A stretch of DNA of 64,000 bases. Origin: Lewinellaceae bacterium (lineage in GTDB: Bacteria > Bacteroidota > Bacteroidia > Chitinophagales > Saprospiraceae). The notes under the pieces were generated by a model. The model was not told where the DNA came from. It was given only the letters and a program-made list of their open reading frames with translations, and did no database searches. Position numbers and translations under genes: made by a program. Below are positions 39,501-47,047 of this stretch, in pieces. Position 1 is the stretch's first letter; the number at the start of each line of letters is the position of its first letter. Location: assembly GCA_024644235.1 (NCBI GenBank), contig JAHELJ010000021.1:1-64000 (forward strand), in the 5' to 3' direction.

Positions 39501-39799
39501 TGGAAGCAGCCCGGGTCATGGCCCAGCACTTAATTTCATCCAATCCAGCTATAGAAGCCTCAATCCGGTCCGGTTTTCGTTCGGTACTTGGCCGGTACCC
39601 ACTCTCTGACGAAAGTGAAATATTGCTTGAACTGTATGGTTCCGAACTGCAACGATTCGAGACAGATCCTGTCAGTGCTGAGGCTCTACTCGATGTGGGA
39701 TCTTATCCGATAGATCCCGCTGCAGATTATCCTTCTGTTGCGGCGATGACCATTGTAATAAATACCATTTTCAATCTGGACGAAGCAAAATTTAGATAG
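36551..39799 (+). CDS. cytochrome c (PSC1)-DUF1549-LamG-DUF1553 lipoprotein
   Basis: The frame begins with TTG at 36551, 3 bp after the cupin stop; no ATG gives a signal peptide, whereas this start gives one with lipobox LFLGAC. Domains in order: PSC1 cytochrome c (CFTCHGPDKEARKADLAL), DUF1549 (about 155-390, ending in CARCHDHKYDPIS), a concanavalin/LamG-like domain (about 466-680, GYGLRFNGANFLSL to GGAIDEIRVYQREL), and DUF1553 (about 760-1060). The LamG insert is absent from the first copy at 14364 and probably binds carbohydrate. An extracytoplasmic redox or hydrolytic role is inferred; the family's activity is undefined. It ends directly at the DUF1501 start. Confidence 0.85.
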   Translation: MKTSHTARNSSNTIDKCITVLTCFYLLFLGACVDQPENPQRDLSNLPEKIDFNFHIRPLLSDRCFTCHGPDKEARKADLALFTKEGAFGSLDSSGISFPFVPGDIHNSIAYERIISDDPEYMMPPPESNLSLNDYEKALFKKWIEQGAEWKDHWAYIKPAKPELPKVKNRKWSENPIDLFVMRQLEAFKLKPEPEATREQLIRRLSFDLTGLPPSPEEIDRFLADDSHHSYEALVDRLLASTAFGERMAFNWLDVARYADSHGYQDDRPRTMWPWRDWVISAFNSNMPYDTFVMWQLAGDLLPEATYEQRLATGFNRNHAITQEGGVINEEYLTEYAADRTQTFATAFLGQTMECARCHDHKYDPISQEEYYSTFAFFNNVKEERGQISYFDQAPKPSIEMADPLMDSTINQIRQMISRLEEEKSDYEEMDIPSFNNWRNTINWQESIFQKLDEDLLAYHRLDSVSDDAFLNEVANQPKGRVNINLPPGIGKPEVVSGKKGYGLRFNGANFLSLGEIGDFNHYDAFSFGGWIRQNGQHRKTAGLFARRNGELGRQGYQLAIKANDRLEASLIADGSHSIVVESQDPVAPGGWQHIFLTYDGSGKAQGISLYINGESQILKVQRDSLQGQSIYNGNDFLVGNWNHRARNLDNLYGFEGGAIDEIRVYQRELSSLEVLLLAGKKLSIQNVKVSDLRLHYLLTGDSTYQSLSHELRNLRMKDLKVPAVMVMEEEDTMKTTFLLARGAYDAPVRKVARITPSSILEFPEDLPANRLGLAQWLFDPDHPLTARVYVNRLWQMCFGQGIVKSPDDFGSQGALPSHPQLLDWLAISFMESGWDIKALLKQIVTSASYRQSAIASKQKRKKDPGNIWISRGPSVRLTAEMIRDQVLAVSGLLNRKIGGKWVKPYQPAGIWKEMANQIGENKYRPSQGSDLYRRSLYTYWKRTIPPPTMLTLDASERAVCTVKREATSTPLQALILLNDPQYVEAARVMAQHLISSNPAIEASIRSGFRSVLGRYPLSDESEILLELYGSELQRFETDPVSAEALLDVGSYPIDPAADYPSVAAMTIVINTIFNLDEAKFR

Positions 39800-41257
39800 A
39801 TGAAAGAGCTTTCCCCGGACTATTGCAGCCATTTGAACCGTAGGCACTTTCTTGCCAGATTTGGCCTTGGCACTCTTGCGCTGGGAGGCCTCCTTGGTTG
39901 CGCAGGGTCTGAACAATCTCCGAGTGGTAGCTCAGGCATTAATAGTTTAGCTTTAGGTGCTCCCCATTTTTCACCAAAGGTGAAGCGAATTATTTACCTG
40001 TTTCAAAGTGGAGGTCCATCTCAGGTTGATCTCTTTGATCACAAGCCGTTGTTGCGAAAAATGCATGGCGAAGAGTTGCCTGCTTCGATACGAATGGGGC
40101 AGCGCCTGACAGGCATGACTGCTTTTCAATCCACCAAACCTCTGACTGCTTCTCTTTTCAATTTCCAGCAGCATGGAAATAGCGGGGCCTGGGTGAGCGA
40201 ATTGATGCCCCGGACTGCCGAGATTGTTGATGACCTCTGTTTCATCAGGACCATGCATACGGAAGCGATAAACCATGATCCTGCCATCACCTTTTTTCAA
40301 ACAGGCTCACAGCAACCAGGCCGTCCCAGTATGGGTTCTTGGTTGAGCTATGGGCTCGGGTCGGGAAATGAGAATTTACCTGCATTCATTGTCCTTCTGT
40401 CTCGAGGGGCTCAGCGACCACAGCCCATCTATTCACGACTGTGGGGAAATGGGTTCTTAGCTAGTCTTCACCAGGGAGTTCAGTTTCGGTCTTCAAAAGA
40501 TCCGGTTCTGTACCTGAGTAATCCGGATGGAGTCAGTCAGGTGAGTCGCCGGGCCACCCTCGATAAATTGGCTGAATTAAATCAGATTCGGCTAAAGGAC
40601 TTTGGTGACCCCGAGATCTTGTCCAGGATTGAACAATACGAGATGTCATATCGTATGCAGACCTCCGTGCCCGAGGCGATGGATATAAGTAGCGAGCCGG
40701 ATGAAATCTTTGAATTGTACGGTGAAGCGGCACGTCGTCCGGGGACCTACGCAGCCAATTGCCTGTTGGCGCGCCGATTGGCTGAAAGGGATGTCCGATT
40801 TATTCAACTTTATCACCTGGGGTGGGATCAGCACTCCGACCTGCCACGCGAGCTGGCGTCTCAGTGCAGAGACACAGACCAAGCCTCAGCTGCCTTGGTT
40901 GCCGATTTGAAACGAAGGGGAATGTTGGAAGATACGCTGGTAATCTGGGGCGGAGAATTTGGCCGGACCAATTATTCTCAAGGGAGATTGACCAAAGACA
41001 ATTATGGGCGCGATCACCATCCACGATGTTTTACGATCTGGATGGCTGGTGGCGGGGTGCGTCCTGGCATTCAATATGGCGAAACTGACGAATTCGGTTA
41101 CAACATTGCCAAAGATCCAGTTCATGTGCATGATTTCCAAGCCACATTATTGCATCTGCTGGGTGTCGATCATGAGCGTTTGACATTCAAACACCAAGGC
41201 CGCAGATTCCGCCTGACCGATGTACATGGGAAGGTAGTGAAGGGTATTCTGGCGTGA
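39800..41257 (+). CDS. DUF1501 protein, Tat-type lipoprotein
   Basis: The ATG follows the upstream stop codon with no gap, so translation is probably coupled. The N-terminus carries a Tat motif (RRHFLAR) and a lipobox-like GLLGC. The DUF1501 core shows YLFQSGGPSQVDLFDHKP, an IWGGEFGRTN motif and a GRDHHPRCFTIWMAGGGV region with Asp/His ligands, related to alkaline phosphatase/sulfatase folds. It is a paralogue of the protein at 17134 and the standing partner of the DUF1549/DUF1553 protein. The reaction is unknown; an extracytoplasmic site is likely. Confidence 0.85.
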   Translation: MKELSPDYCSHLNRRHFLARFGLGTLALGGLLGCAGSEQSPSGSSGINSLALGAPHFSPKVKRIIYLFQSGGPSQVDLFDHKPLLRKMHGEELPASIRMGQRLTGMTAFQSTKPLTASLFNFQQHGNSGAWVSELMPRTAEIVDDLCFIRTMHTEAINHDPAITFFQTGSQQPGRPSMGSWLSYGLGSGNENLPAFIVLLSRGAQRPQPIYSRLWGNGFLASLHQGVQFRSSKDPVLYLSNPDGVSQVSRRATLDKLAELNQIRLKDFGDPEILSRIEQYEMSYRMQTSVPEAMDISSEPDEIFELYGEAARRPGTYAANCLLARRLAERDVRFIQLYHLGWDQHSDLPRELASQCRDTDQASAALVADLKRRGMLEDTLVIWGGEFGRTNYSQGRLTKDNYGRDHHPRCFTIWMAGGGVRPGIQYGETDEFGYNIAKDPVHVHDFQATLLHLLGVDHERLTFKHQGRRFRLTDVHGKVVKGILA

Positions 41258-41297
41258 TTTTTCACTGGAGATTACTGTCTGGTGAAAACTGGGGAGC

Positions 41298-41480
41298 GGG
41301 TGTGAGCTGCAATGAGAGGTATATACTCAAACTAAGTCTGTTTCTATTTGATGCGGTAAAGAGGTGTGTTACACCTGCCGTTGAGTGATGTCTTGATGTA
41401 GAGTAGATTGTTTATTCGCGTAGGAGGTTTACTATGATTATCGAGGTGTGACACACCTGGGAATTGGGTGTGAGCTGCAA
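41298..41480. repeat. paired 15-bp direct repeats flanking two palindromes
   Basis: GGGTGTGAGCTGCAA occurs exactly at 41298-41312 and 41466-41480. Between the copies lie two inverted repeats of one family: AGGTGT-gtt-ACACCT (41362-41376) and AGGTGTG-a-CACACCT (41444-41458). The unit sits between two convergent gene ends (DUF1501 and a lipoprotein), so it is not a typical operator site. It may be an intergenic REP-like element or a hairpin terminator pair. Confidence 0.6.
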
Positions 41481-41517
41481 CACAGAGGGGTAATTTCAGC
41501 AGCTGAAGGCTGTATGG

Positions 41518-42117
41518 TCACTCTACAATCGCTCTGATATTCCAGTTGATATCTACCTGTTCATTGGTAAAGTCATAGAGAGAGGTCCAACCTGGAAGAT
41601 TGTCTCCAAAGACTCCGTATACATCACCGTGAGGATGGTGGGGTCCGTTGTCACAGCCGATCACCCGCAGATCGCGGTCTCCTGCTTGCACTTCAAAGGC
41701 GATCCAGATCCCACCTTCCGGCAGTAATACTTCCTGGCTCAGCTCGTGCCGGTTCCATTGATTTCCTGAGAAGCCGCCACCCTGTAGAATTGCCTCGTAC
41801 AGGACTCCTCCGGGTTCTGTTTCGTCCATCTCATTCCATGCTAAAACGAGGATGCGAATAGCATCAGGTTCATCAGCCATGTAGAAATCAATCCCCGTGA
41901 GCATTTTGCCGGAGTGACCGCGGGATGAGACTTCGCTTTGTGGGAACCTTACCGCAGCATAGGAGATCCCTCGGGCTATTTGGGGAGCTGACTGATTTTG
42001 ACCATCATAGTGTAGGGCTGTGCTGCCGCTGATCGGATCGAGGTTGTCATCATCTTTCGAGCAGCCAAAAAATATCGAAATCAGAATAAATAGACCTAAT
42101 AATCTCATAGTTTGCAT
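41518..42117 (-). CDS. beta-sandwich lipoprotein, unknown function
   Basis: This 199-residue protein has a lipoprotein signal (FFGCSKDDD, the Bacteroidota-style Cys followed by Ser and acidic residues that often directs surface display). The mature part resembles a beta-sandwich module seen in many Bacteroidota lipoproteins and T9SS proteins: an AVRFP strand, GIDFYMADEP, RILVLAWNEMDE, GGIWIAFEVQAGDRDLRVIG, and a closing WNIRAIV. No enzymatic residues are apparent. It is divergent from the TauE gene across 32 bp. The role is unknown, perhaps ligand binding at the surface. Confidence 0.65.
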   Translation of the reverse strand: MQTMRLLGLFILISIFFGCSKDDDNLDPISGSTALHYDGQNQSAPQIARGISYAAVRFPQSEVSSRGHSGKMLTGIDFYMADEPDAIRILVLAWNEMDETEPGGVLYEAILQGGGFSGNQWNRHELSQEVLLPEGGIWIAFEVQAGDRDLRVIGCDNGPHHPHGDVYGVFGDNLPGWTSLYDFTNEQVDINWNIRAIVE

Positions 42118-42149
42118 GCATTCATTACCCAGATGAACGAAACTGAGAC

Positions 42150-42935
42150 TTGGATTATTTGATTATATGTGGAGTTGCGCTGTTTGTTTCAGGGCTTACT
42201 TTTATTTCCGGCTTCGGGCTCGGTACACTTCTGATGCCTGCTTTTGCCCTTTTCTTTCCACTGCCGGTGGCTATAGGTGCCACCGCAATTGTCCATCTCG
42301 TTAATAATCTTTTTAAAGTAGGATTAATTGGAGGAAAGGCCGATCGATCTGTGGTAGTTCGTTTTGCTGTGCCCGGCTTCTTCCTGGCAATACTGGGTGC
42401 ATATGTGCTTGGCTTGCTGGAAGGTTCCCCTCCGATCAATCAGTATAACTTAGCAGGCAAACAGTTTGAAATTTCCCAGGTAAATCTGATCGTTGGCATT
42501 TTGATCATCATCTTCGCTTTATTCGATCTACTACCTGCTCTGAGTAAGTTGCAATTGGACAAACGACACATTGTTCTTGGTGGAGCGCTCTCCGGGTTTT
42601 TTGGCGGCTTGTCAGGCCATCAGGGAGCACTAAGGACGACCTTTCTTATCAAATTTGGTCTGGAAAAAGAGGTGTTCATCGCCACCGGAATAGTGTCTGC
42701 TGTGATCGTCGATGTTGGCAGGTTGCTCATCTACGGAGCTGCATTTTACAGCCATCGGTTTGAGTACGTCGAGTCAGGATTGATTCCATTGGTAGTAGCT
42801 GCATCGCTAAGTGCTTTTGCAGGAGCTTATGCAGGGAGGCAAGTTTTGAAGAAAGTAACTTTCCGGTCGATCCAGATTTTGATTGGAATTCTTCTGATCA
42901 TCGTCGGCTCGGGCCTAGCATCTGGCATTCTATAA
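42150..42935 (+). CDS. TauE/SafE-family membrane permease
   Basis: The 261-residue product has seven to eight hydrophobic helices and the duplicated TauE/SafE layout, with glycine-rich segments ISGFGLGTLLMP in the first half and GALSGFFGGLSGHQGALRT in the second. The family exports sulfite, sulfoacetate or other small anions. The start is TTG 42150; no in-frame ATG fits. Sulfatase and sulfotransferase genes occur within 6 kb, so a sulfur-anion role is possible but only by proximity. A hairpin follows the stop. Confidence 0.8.
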   Translation: MDYLIICGVALFVSGLTFISGFGLGTLLMPAFALFFPLPVAIGATAIVHLVNNLFKVGLIGGKADRSVVVRFAVPGFFLAILGAYVLGLLEGSPPINQYNLAGKQFEISQVNLIVGILIIIFALFDLLPALSKLQLDKRHIVLGGALSGFFGGLSGHQGALRTTFLIKFGLEKEVFIATGIVSAVIVDVGRLLIYGAAFYSHRFEYVESGLIPLVVAASLSAFAGAYAGRQVLKKVTFRSIQILIGILLIIVGSGLASGIL

Positions 42936-42947
42936 TGACTAAAATAG

Positions 42948-42971
42948 CAGGGGAGAGCAATGCTCTCCCTG
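42948..42971. terminator. hairpin between convergent tauE-like and gerW-like genes
   Basis: CAGGGGAGAGCA and TGCTCTCCCTG form an 11-bp stem with one bulged G. It sits between two gene 3' ends and can serve both. A short T-run (42979-42983) follows on the plus strand. Confidence 0.5.
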
Positions 42972-42999
42972 AAGACCTCTTTTGCTGAAAGCTTACTAG

Positions 43000-43368
43000 C
43001 TAAGCTACCAGTTCAGGAGTTTCTTTCCGCGTTTCGAGATACTTCTCCAACAAGTCTGGAAATTTCTCGAAAGCAGCCGCTAGTCCTGTGTTGGTACGCG
43101 TGCTGACGAAGTTGATCTCATCTCCTTTTGCTACAAGGAATCCGATGGGTTGAATACCCAGACCAGCACCTGCACCAGCTCCTTCACCATGTCCTTTCTT
43201 GTCATCACCTTCTCCTCCTCCAGTGCCGAATCCCATACCAACGCGGATCACCGGAATGCAGTTGAACATGCCCAACTCGAAAGGATCGCCAATAACTGTA
43301 TCAGTCTTGGCTTCATTTTGAATGAAATTGGTGATGCGTGCCAACAACTTTTCAAATTGCATTTCCAT
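43000..43368 (-). CDS. GerW/YtfJ-family protein
   Basis: This 122-residue protein matches the sporulation-protein-YtfJ (GerW) family: an N-terminal helix, TVIGDPFELGMFNCIPVIRVGMGFGTGGG, a Gly-rich loop (about 48-73), then GIQPIGFLVAKGDEINFV. In Bacillus the homologue is a spore-coat germination protein, but the family is widespread in non-spore-formers with unknown role. It has no signal peptide. It is 27 bp downstream of a gene for a DUF2953-like membrane protein, reproducing the Bacillus ytfI-ytfJ gene order. Confidence 0.85.
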   Translation of the reverse strand: MEMQFEKLLARITNFIQNEAKTDTVIGDPFELGMFNCIPVIRVGMGFGTGGGEGDDKKGHGEGAGAGAGLGIQPIGFLVAKGDEINFVSTRTNTGLAAAFEKFPDLLEKYLETRKETPELVA

Positions 43369-43395
43369 AGTTCAATATTTGGTTAATAATGTTTT

Positions 43396-43902
43396 TCAGA
43401 ACAACAGAGCTTTCAAAATCCGGAATAACCTGTTTTTGATCACCACCAGAATTTCGGACTCTCCGGTATAGTTAATATTCAGCTGGGTATCTCCTTTATT
43501 CATCATCCAGAATATTGGATATAAGTAGCTGTTGTAAACGTAATCCCCCGTATCCAGGTTGACCCGAAATTTTTCAACCTGAAAGGAGTTGAGGAGATTG
43601 ATAATCTTCCTTTTCCATTTCTTTAAAGACCATCCTTTTTTTTGCTTGGTGGATTTTGACTTTTCCTCTGTTTTAATCTTCTTTTTAGGTGCTCTTGTGA
43701 GGGGGTAATAGACTTTTTCCCAGAAGAGAATTTTTAGCCTGATCAGAATGTCATCTGGAGCGGGAAGCCATTCGATCCTTGCGACCCTCCCCCACCGTAA
43801 TTGATACTGATTTTTGGTCGAATTGATGTGCAATTCCAGGGGCGCAATCAAGATCCAAGCAACCAGGATTAGGACGATGAACAAGATTAATAAACCCACC
43901 AT
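43396..43902 (-). CDS. DUF2953-like membrane-anchored protein
   Basis: The 168-residue protein has one N-terminal hydrophobic helix (about 2-20), a beta-rich segment (LELHINSTKNQYQLRWGRVARIEW), a very basic linker (about 72-105, many Lys) and a beta/alpha C-terminal part. The layout and its position directly upstream of a GerW/YtfJ gene match DUF2953 (YtfI-like). The sequence is divergent, so the family call rests partly on gene order. It is probably anchored in the inner membrane. The function is unknown. Confidence 0.6.
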   Translation of the reverse strand: MVGLLILFIVLILVAWILIAPLELHINSTKNQYQLRWGRVARIEWLPAPDDILIRLKILFWEKVYYPLTRAPKKKIKTEEKSKSTKQKKGWSLKKWKRKIINLLNSFQVEKFRVNLDTGDYVYNSYLYPIFWMMNKGDTQLNINYTGESEILVVIKNRLFRILKALLF

Positions 43903-44071
43903 TTTTGACCTTTAATTTCTTCCGCTCAAGAGGGTAGTGTTTATGCGGGTTAGTGTCAATGATCGTAGACAAGGGGCATACTGATGAAGGTCACAAGGCC
44001 TAACAAAATAAGTGGTAACATGCCCGGGATGACTGCATTAATGAAAAGAGCTATTCACTATCTTAAAGGAC

Positions 44072-45748
44072 ATGAGATCCATGCTGACCCTGATTGTTCT
44101 GACCATTCTCGGTCATGCCTGCAATAAAAATGAAGTTTTAGAAACAAAGAGACCAAATATCCTTTTGATCCTGGCTGATGATCTCGGGTTCACTGATCTT
44201 GGCTGTTTGGGAGGCGAGATCCGAACACCTAATTTGGATGGTCTGGCAGCTGAAGGAATACTGGCAACATCTTTCTATACGAGTCCGGTATGTTCGCCCA
44301 CTCGAGCTATGTTGCTGACAGGAGTTGACAATCATCGGTGTGGCTATGGCACCATGGAGGGTGACTGGGCACCAAACCAGGTTGGCCTGAGAGGATATGA
44401 AGGACATCTAAATTTCGATGTAGTTCCGGTTTCCCAACTACTTCAGGAGGCAGGATATCATACCTCTATAGCCGGGAAGTGGCACCAAGCATATCCGGCC
44501 GTTGATTCGACCTTATGGCCGGATAAAAGGGGCTTTACCCGGTCTTTTACTTTACTACAAGGGGGAGCAGGTCATTTTGAAGACATGCAGCTGCTGTTTT
44601 CCTTTTACAATGAATCACTCTATGTAGAGGATGGAAGAAAGCTGGACTCCCTTCCTGATGGTTTTTATTCTACAGATTTCTATTACGAAAAGGCAATCGA
44701 TTATATAGAAGAGAGTGTCAATCGGCGGAAACCATTTTTTGCCTACTTAGCTTTTACGGCACCACATTGGCCCCTGCAAGTGCCAGAAACGGATCTCGAT
44801 TTATATTCTGGCGTCTACGATCAGGGTTATGAGGTCATTGGGGTAGAACGCATTGAAAGGGCGAAGGATTTGGGAATTATTCCAAAGCAAGTGTCACCGC
44901 CTCCTCGTTCCCCTAACGTAAAACCATGGATGGACCTCACCCCAGGGGAGAAGCGCCGTTCATCCCGAGCCATGGAGATCTATGCAGCTATGGTGGAACG
45001 AATGGATCAGGCCATTGGGAGAGTCTTGAATTATCTGAAGACCCGAGAGCTTTATGAAAACACGTTTATCGTTTTCCTGTCGGATAATGGAGCTGAAGGC
45101 AACAATGTATTGGGAATTCTGGATACAGAAGCCTGGGTAAATGAAAATTGTGATACCAGTTATCAGAATATGGGCAGGCCCAATTCTTATGTTTTTACAG
45201 GACCTTCCTGGGCACAGGTAAGCTCGCCCCAACGCTGGTATAAAGGATTCGCCTCGGAGGGTGGAGTTCGAAGCCCCATGATCATCAGATATCCCGGGAG
45301 TTTGCAAAGTGGTGTATATAATGGGGTGTTGTCGGTGATGGACTTAGCTCCCACTATTTTGGATCTTGCCGAAGTAAAACATCCTGCCGACAGTGATCCG
45401 GAGTCCCAATTTTACCCCATCGATGGCAAGAGTTTGTTACCGTGGTTGCAAGGCATGCAAACTGAAGTTAGGAAGCAAGATGAAGTCTTTTGTTGGGAGC
45501 TTTATGGTAGGAAAGGGGTTCGCAAGGGCAGATGGAAGGCAGAATGGATAGAAGAACCGTACGGAAAGAATAAATGGGAATTGTATGATCTTCAATCAGA
45601 TCCCCTCCAGCTGAGAGAGCTTTCAGCAGATCAACCCGACAAATTGCTGGAACTGTCAAAGGATTGGGAGCAGTATGCCCAAGACAAGGACATTACGCTG
45701 CCCAATAAAAAGGTTGCTTATGGTAAGGAGGTTTACTGGAGCAACTGA
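44072..45748 (+). CDS. arylsulfatase-type sulfatase (formylglycine-dependent), lipoprotein
   Basis: The signal ends in lipobox LGHAC (Cys17). The catalytic core shows Asp36-Asp37 (LADDLGF), the signature CSPTR (74-78) with Cys74 as the formylglycine precursor, AGKWHQ, and SDNGAEGN in the metal-binding loop. At 558 residues with the GYGTMEG insertion it resembles arylsulfatase A/AtsA-like S1_4 members rather than the shorter sulfatase at 26034. It should act outside the cytoplasm on sulfate esters. The first ATG (44072) is used; one at 44081 is also possible. It is followed by the convergent MFS gene. Confidence 0.88.
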   Translation: MRSMLTLIVLTILGHACNKNEVLETKRPNILLILADDLGFTDLGCLGGEIRTPNLDGLAAEGILATSFYTSPVCSPTRAMLLTGVDNHRCGYGTMEGDWAPNQVGLRGYEGHLNFDVVPVSQLLQEAGYHTSIAGKWHQAYPAVDSTLWPDKRGFTRSFTLLQGGAGHFEDMQLLFSFYNESLYVEDGRKLDSLPDGFYSTDFYYEKAIDYIEESVNRRKPFFAYLAFTAPHWPLQVPETDLDLYSGVYDQGYEVIGVERIERAKDLGIIPKQVSPPPRSPNVKPWMDLTPGEKRRSSRAMEIYAAMVERMDQAIGRVLNYLKTRELYENTFIVFLSDNGAEGNNVLGILDTEAWVNENCDTSYQNMGRPNSYVFTGPSWAQVSSPQRWYKGFASEGGVRSPMIIRYPGSLQSGVYNGVLSVMDLAPTILDLAEVKHPADSDPESQFYPIDGKSLLPWLQGMQTEVRKQDEVFCWELYGRKGVRKGRWKAEWIEEPYGKNKWELYDLQSDPLQLRELSADQPDKLLELSKDWEQYAQDKDITLPNKKVAYGKEVYWSN

Positions 45749-45788
45749 CTAGGTTCCAATAATCAATTCATTGGGGGACAACCACCTG

Positions 45789-46970
45789 CTATCTTCTCTT
45801 CAGCATCTGACTATAGACCCGATCCATTTTACCCAACCTTGAACGAAAAAAAGCAAAAGCAACAGCTAATCCAGCTAATAGGATTGACGCGAGCAGAAAT
45901 ACTGACGAAAGTTCTTGCCACAAAACGATCGGTTCCATCAGCAGCGGAGAAAGAAATTGTCCCAAGAACATGAATGCATGTAAGATACCCAGGTTACGTC
46001 CTCGATGCATGTCTGGTGAGAGTTCGATCAGCCACTGGTTAGTATTGGGTATGATCAGACCAAAGCCGGCTCCGGCAAACAACATAGTTGCCAGAATGAC
46101 TATCAATGATGAAGTGTTGGCGGCAACCAGGTAGCTTAGTGCCATCACGAGGAAAGACATTGCATATATCCTGGAATAGTCATACGAACCTTTGATTCGA
46201 TGATAGAACAGGGAGGATAAAACAACTCCTAACGCATTTACGGCCAGGACCACACCTGAAACTGTGTGATCCTGCACCCCTATCTTTTGCAAAAGAAATG
46301 GCAATTGAGTAGGGATGATATAGAATAGAATCATGAAGGATATGGCGGTGAAATAAATCAACCTGATCAATGGATTGATTCGCATACGATTTGCTGATAC
46401 CTTAGAAACTTCGATCTCTGGTTCTTCCAAGTAGATTATCACCAATGGAATGATAGCGAGGGGCACGAGATAGATTAGAAAGGGATAGCGCCAATTCAAG
46501 TCAGCCAGGACACCGCCTAGCGCCAGAAAAGCTATGCCAGCAAAGCCAATAAAAGCAGTTTGCGCCCCCAGGAATCGTTGACGTCCCTGGCCTTGAAAAT
46601 AGTCTCCAATCAGGGTCAAAGTCACTGTCATGATAATGCCAATGGATATACCTAAGAAGATGCGGCCAACCAGGATGTGAATTAAATCATTCAGGTAGAA
46701 TGCTGAAGTGCCACTGATCACATAGATCAATAATCCTGCATAGAGCAATCTTAAACGGCCATGTCGATCTATGAACCTTCCCGCCAGCGGAGCACTGATT
46801 GCGATAAAGATCGCCGGTAGGCTTAAAATCATCTTTGATAACAATTCGGCACCGTCGGTATCAGAAAAAAAAAGAGCAATCTCGGGCAAGCCCGGAGCTA
46901 CAATGGCAGCGGCCATAATGGTATGAGCGCTAAGGAGAAGCAGTGTAGCTTTACGAAAGAACAATTTCAT
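45789..46970 (-). CDS. major facilitator superfamily transporter
   Basis: The 393-residue product has twelve predicted membrane helices and the MFS loop 2-3 motif (GRFIDRHGRLRLLYAG). Two halves are separated by a charged central loop (LEEPEIEVSKVSANRMR). The family resemblance is to drug/metabolite:proton antiporters of the 12-TM type. The substrate cannot be predicted. It starts 77 bp after the sulfotransferase stop, in the same direction, so the two may be co-transcribed. Confidence 0.85.
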   Translation of the reverse strand: MKLFFRKATLLLLSAHTIMAAAIVAPGLPEIALFFSDTDGAELLSKMILSLPAIFIAISAPLAGRFIDRHGRLRLLYAGLLIYVISGTSAFYLNDLIHILVGRIFLGISIGIIMTVTLTLIGDYFQGQGRQRFLGAQTAFIGFAGIAFLALGGVLADLNWRYPFLIYLVPLAIIPLVIIYLEEPEIEVSKVSANRMRINPLIRLIYFTAISFMILFYIIPTQLPFLLQKIGVQDHTVSGVVLAVNALGVVLSSLFYHRIKGSYDYSRIYAMSFLVMALSYLVAANTSSLIVILATMLFAGAGFGLIIPNTNQWLIELSPDMHRGRNLGILHAFMFLGQFLSPLLMEPIVLWQELSSVFLLASILLAGLAVAFAFFRSRLGKMDRVYSQMLKRR

Positions 46971-46984
46971 TTCTTAGCAGCTTA

Positions 46985-46999
46985 TCCCGAGGCTCGGGA
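46985..46999. repeat. palindrome between sulfotransferase and MFS genes
   Basis: TCCCGA-ggc-TCGGGA forms a perfect 6-bp stem. It is followed by two copies of TATCCAATGG (47016-47025 and 47029-47038). The hairpin lies just upstream of the MFS start on the minus strand and may be a terminator for the sulfotransferase gene or a REP-like fragment. Confidence 0.4.
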
Positions 47000-47047
47000 C
47001 GGGGTATATCCAATGGCTTGGCGGCTGTATCCAATGGGTTGTGAACT

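Noticed and set aside
43000..43368. Sporulation function for the GerW-like protein
   Set aside because: All other features point to a non-spore-forming Bacteroidota; the family is not limited to spore formers.
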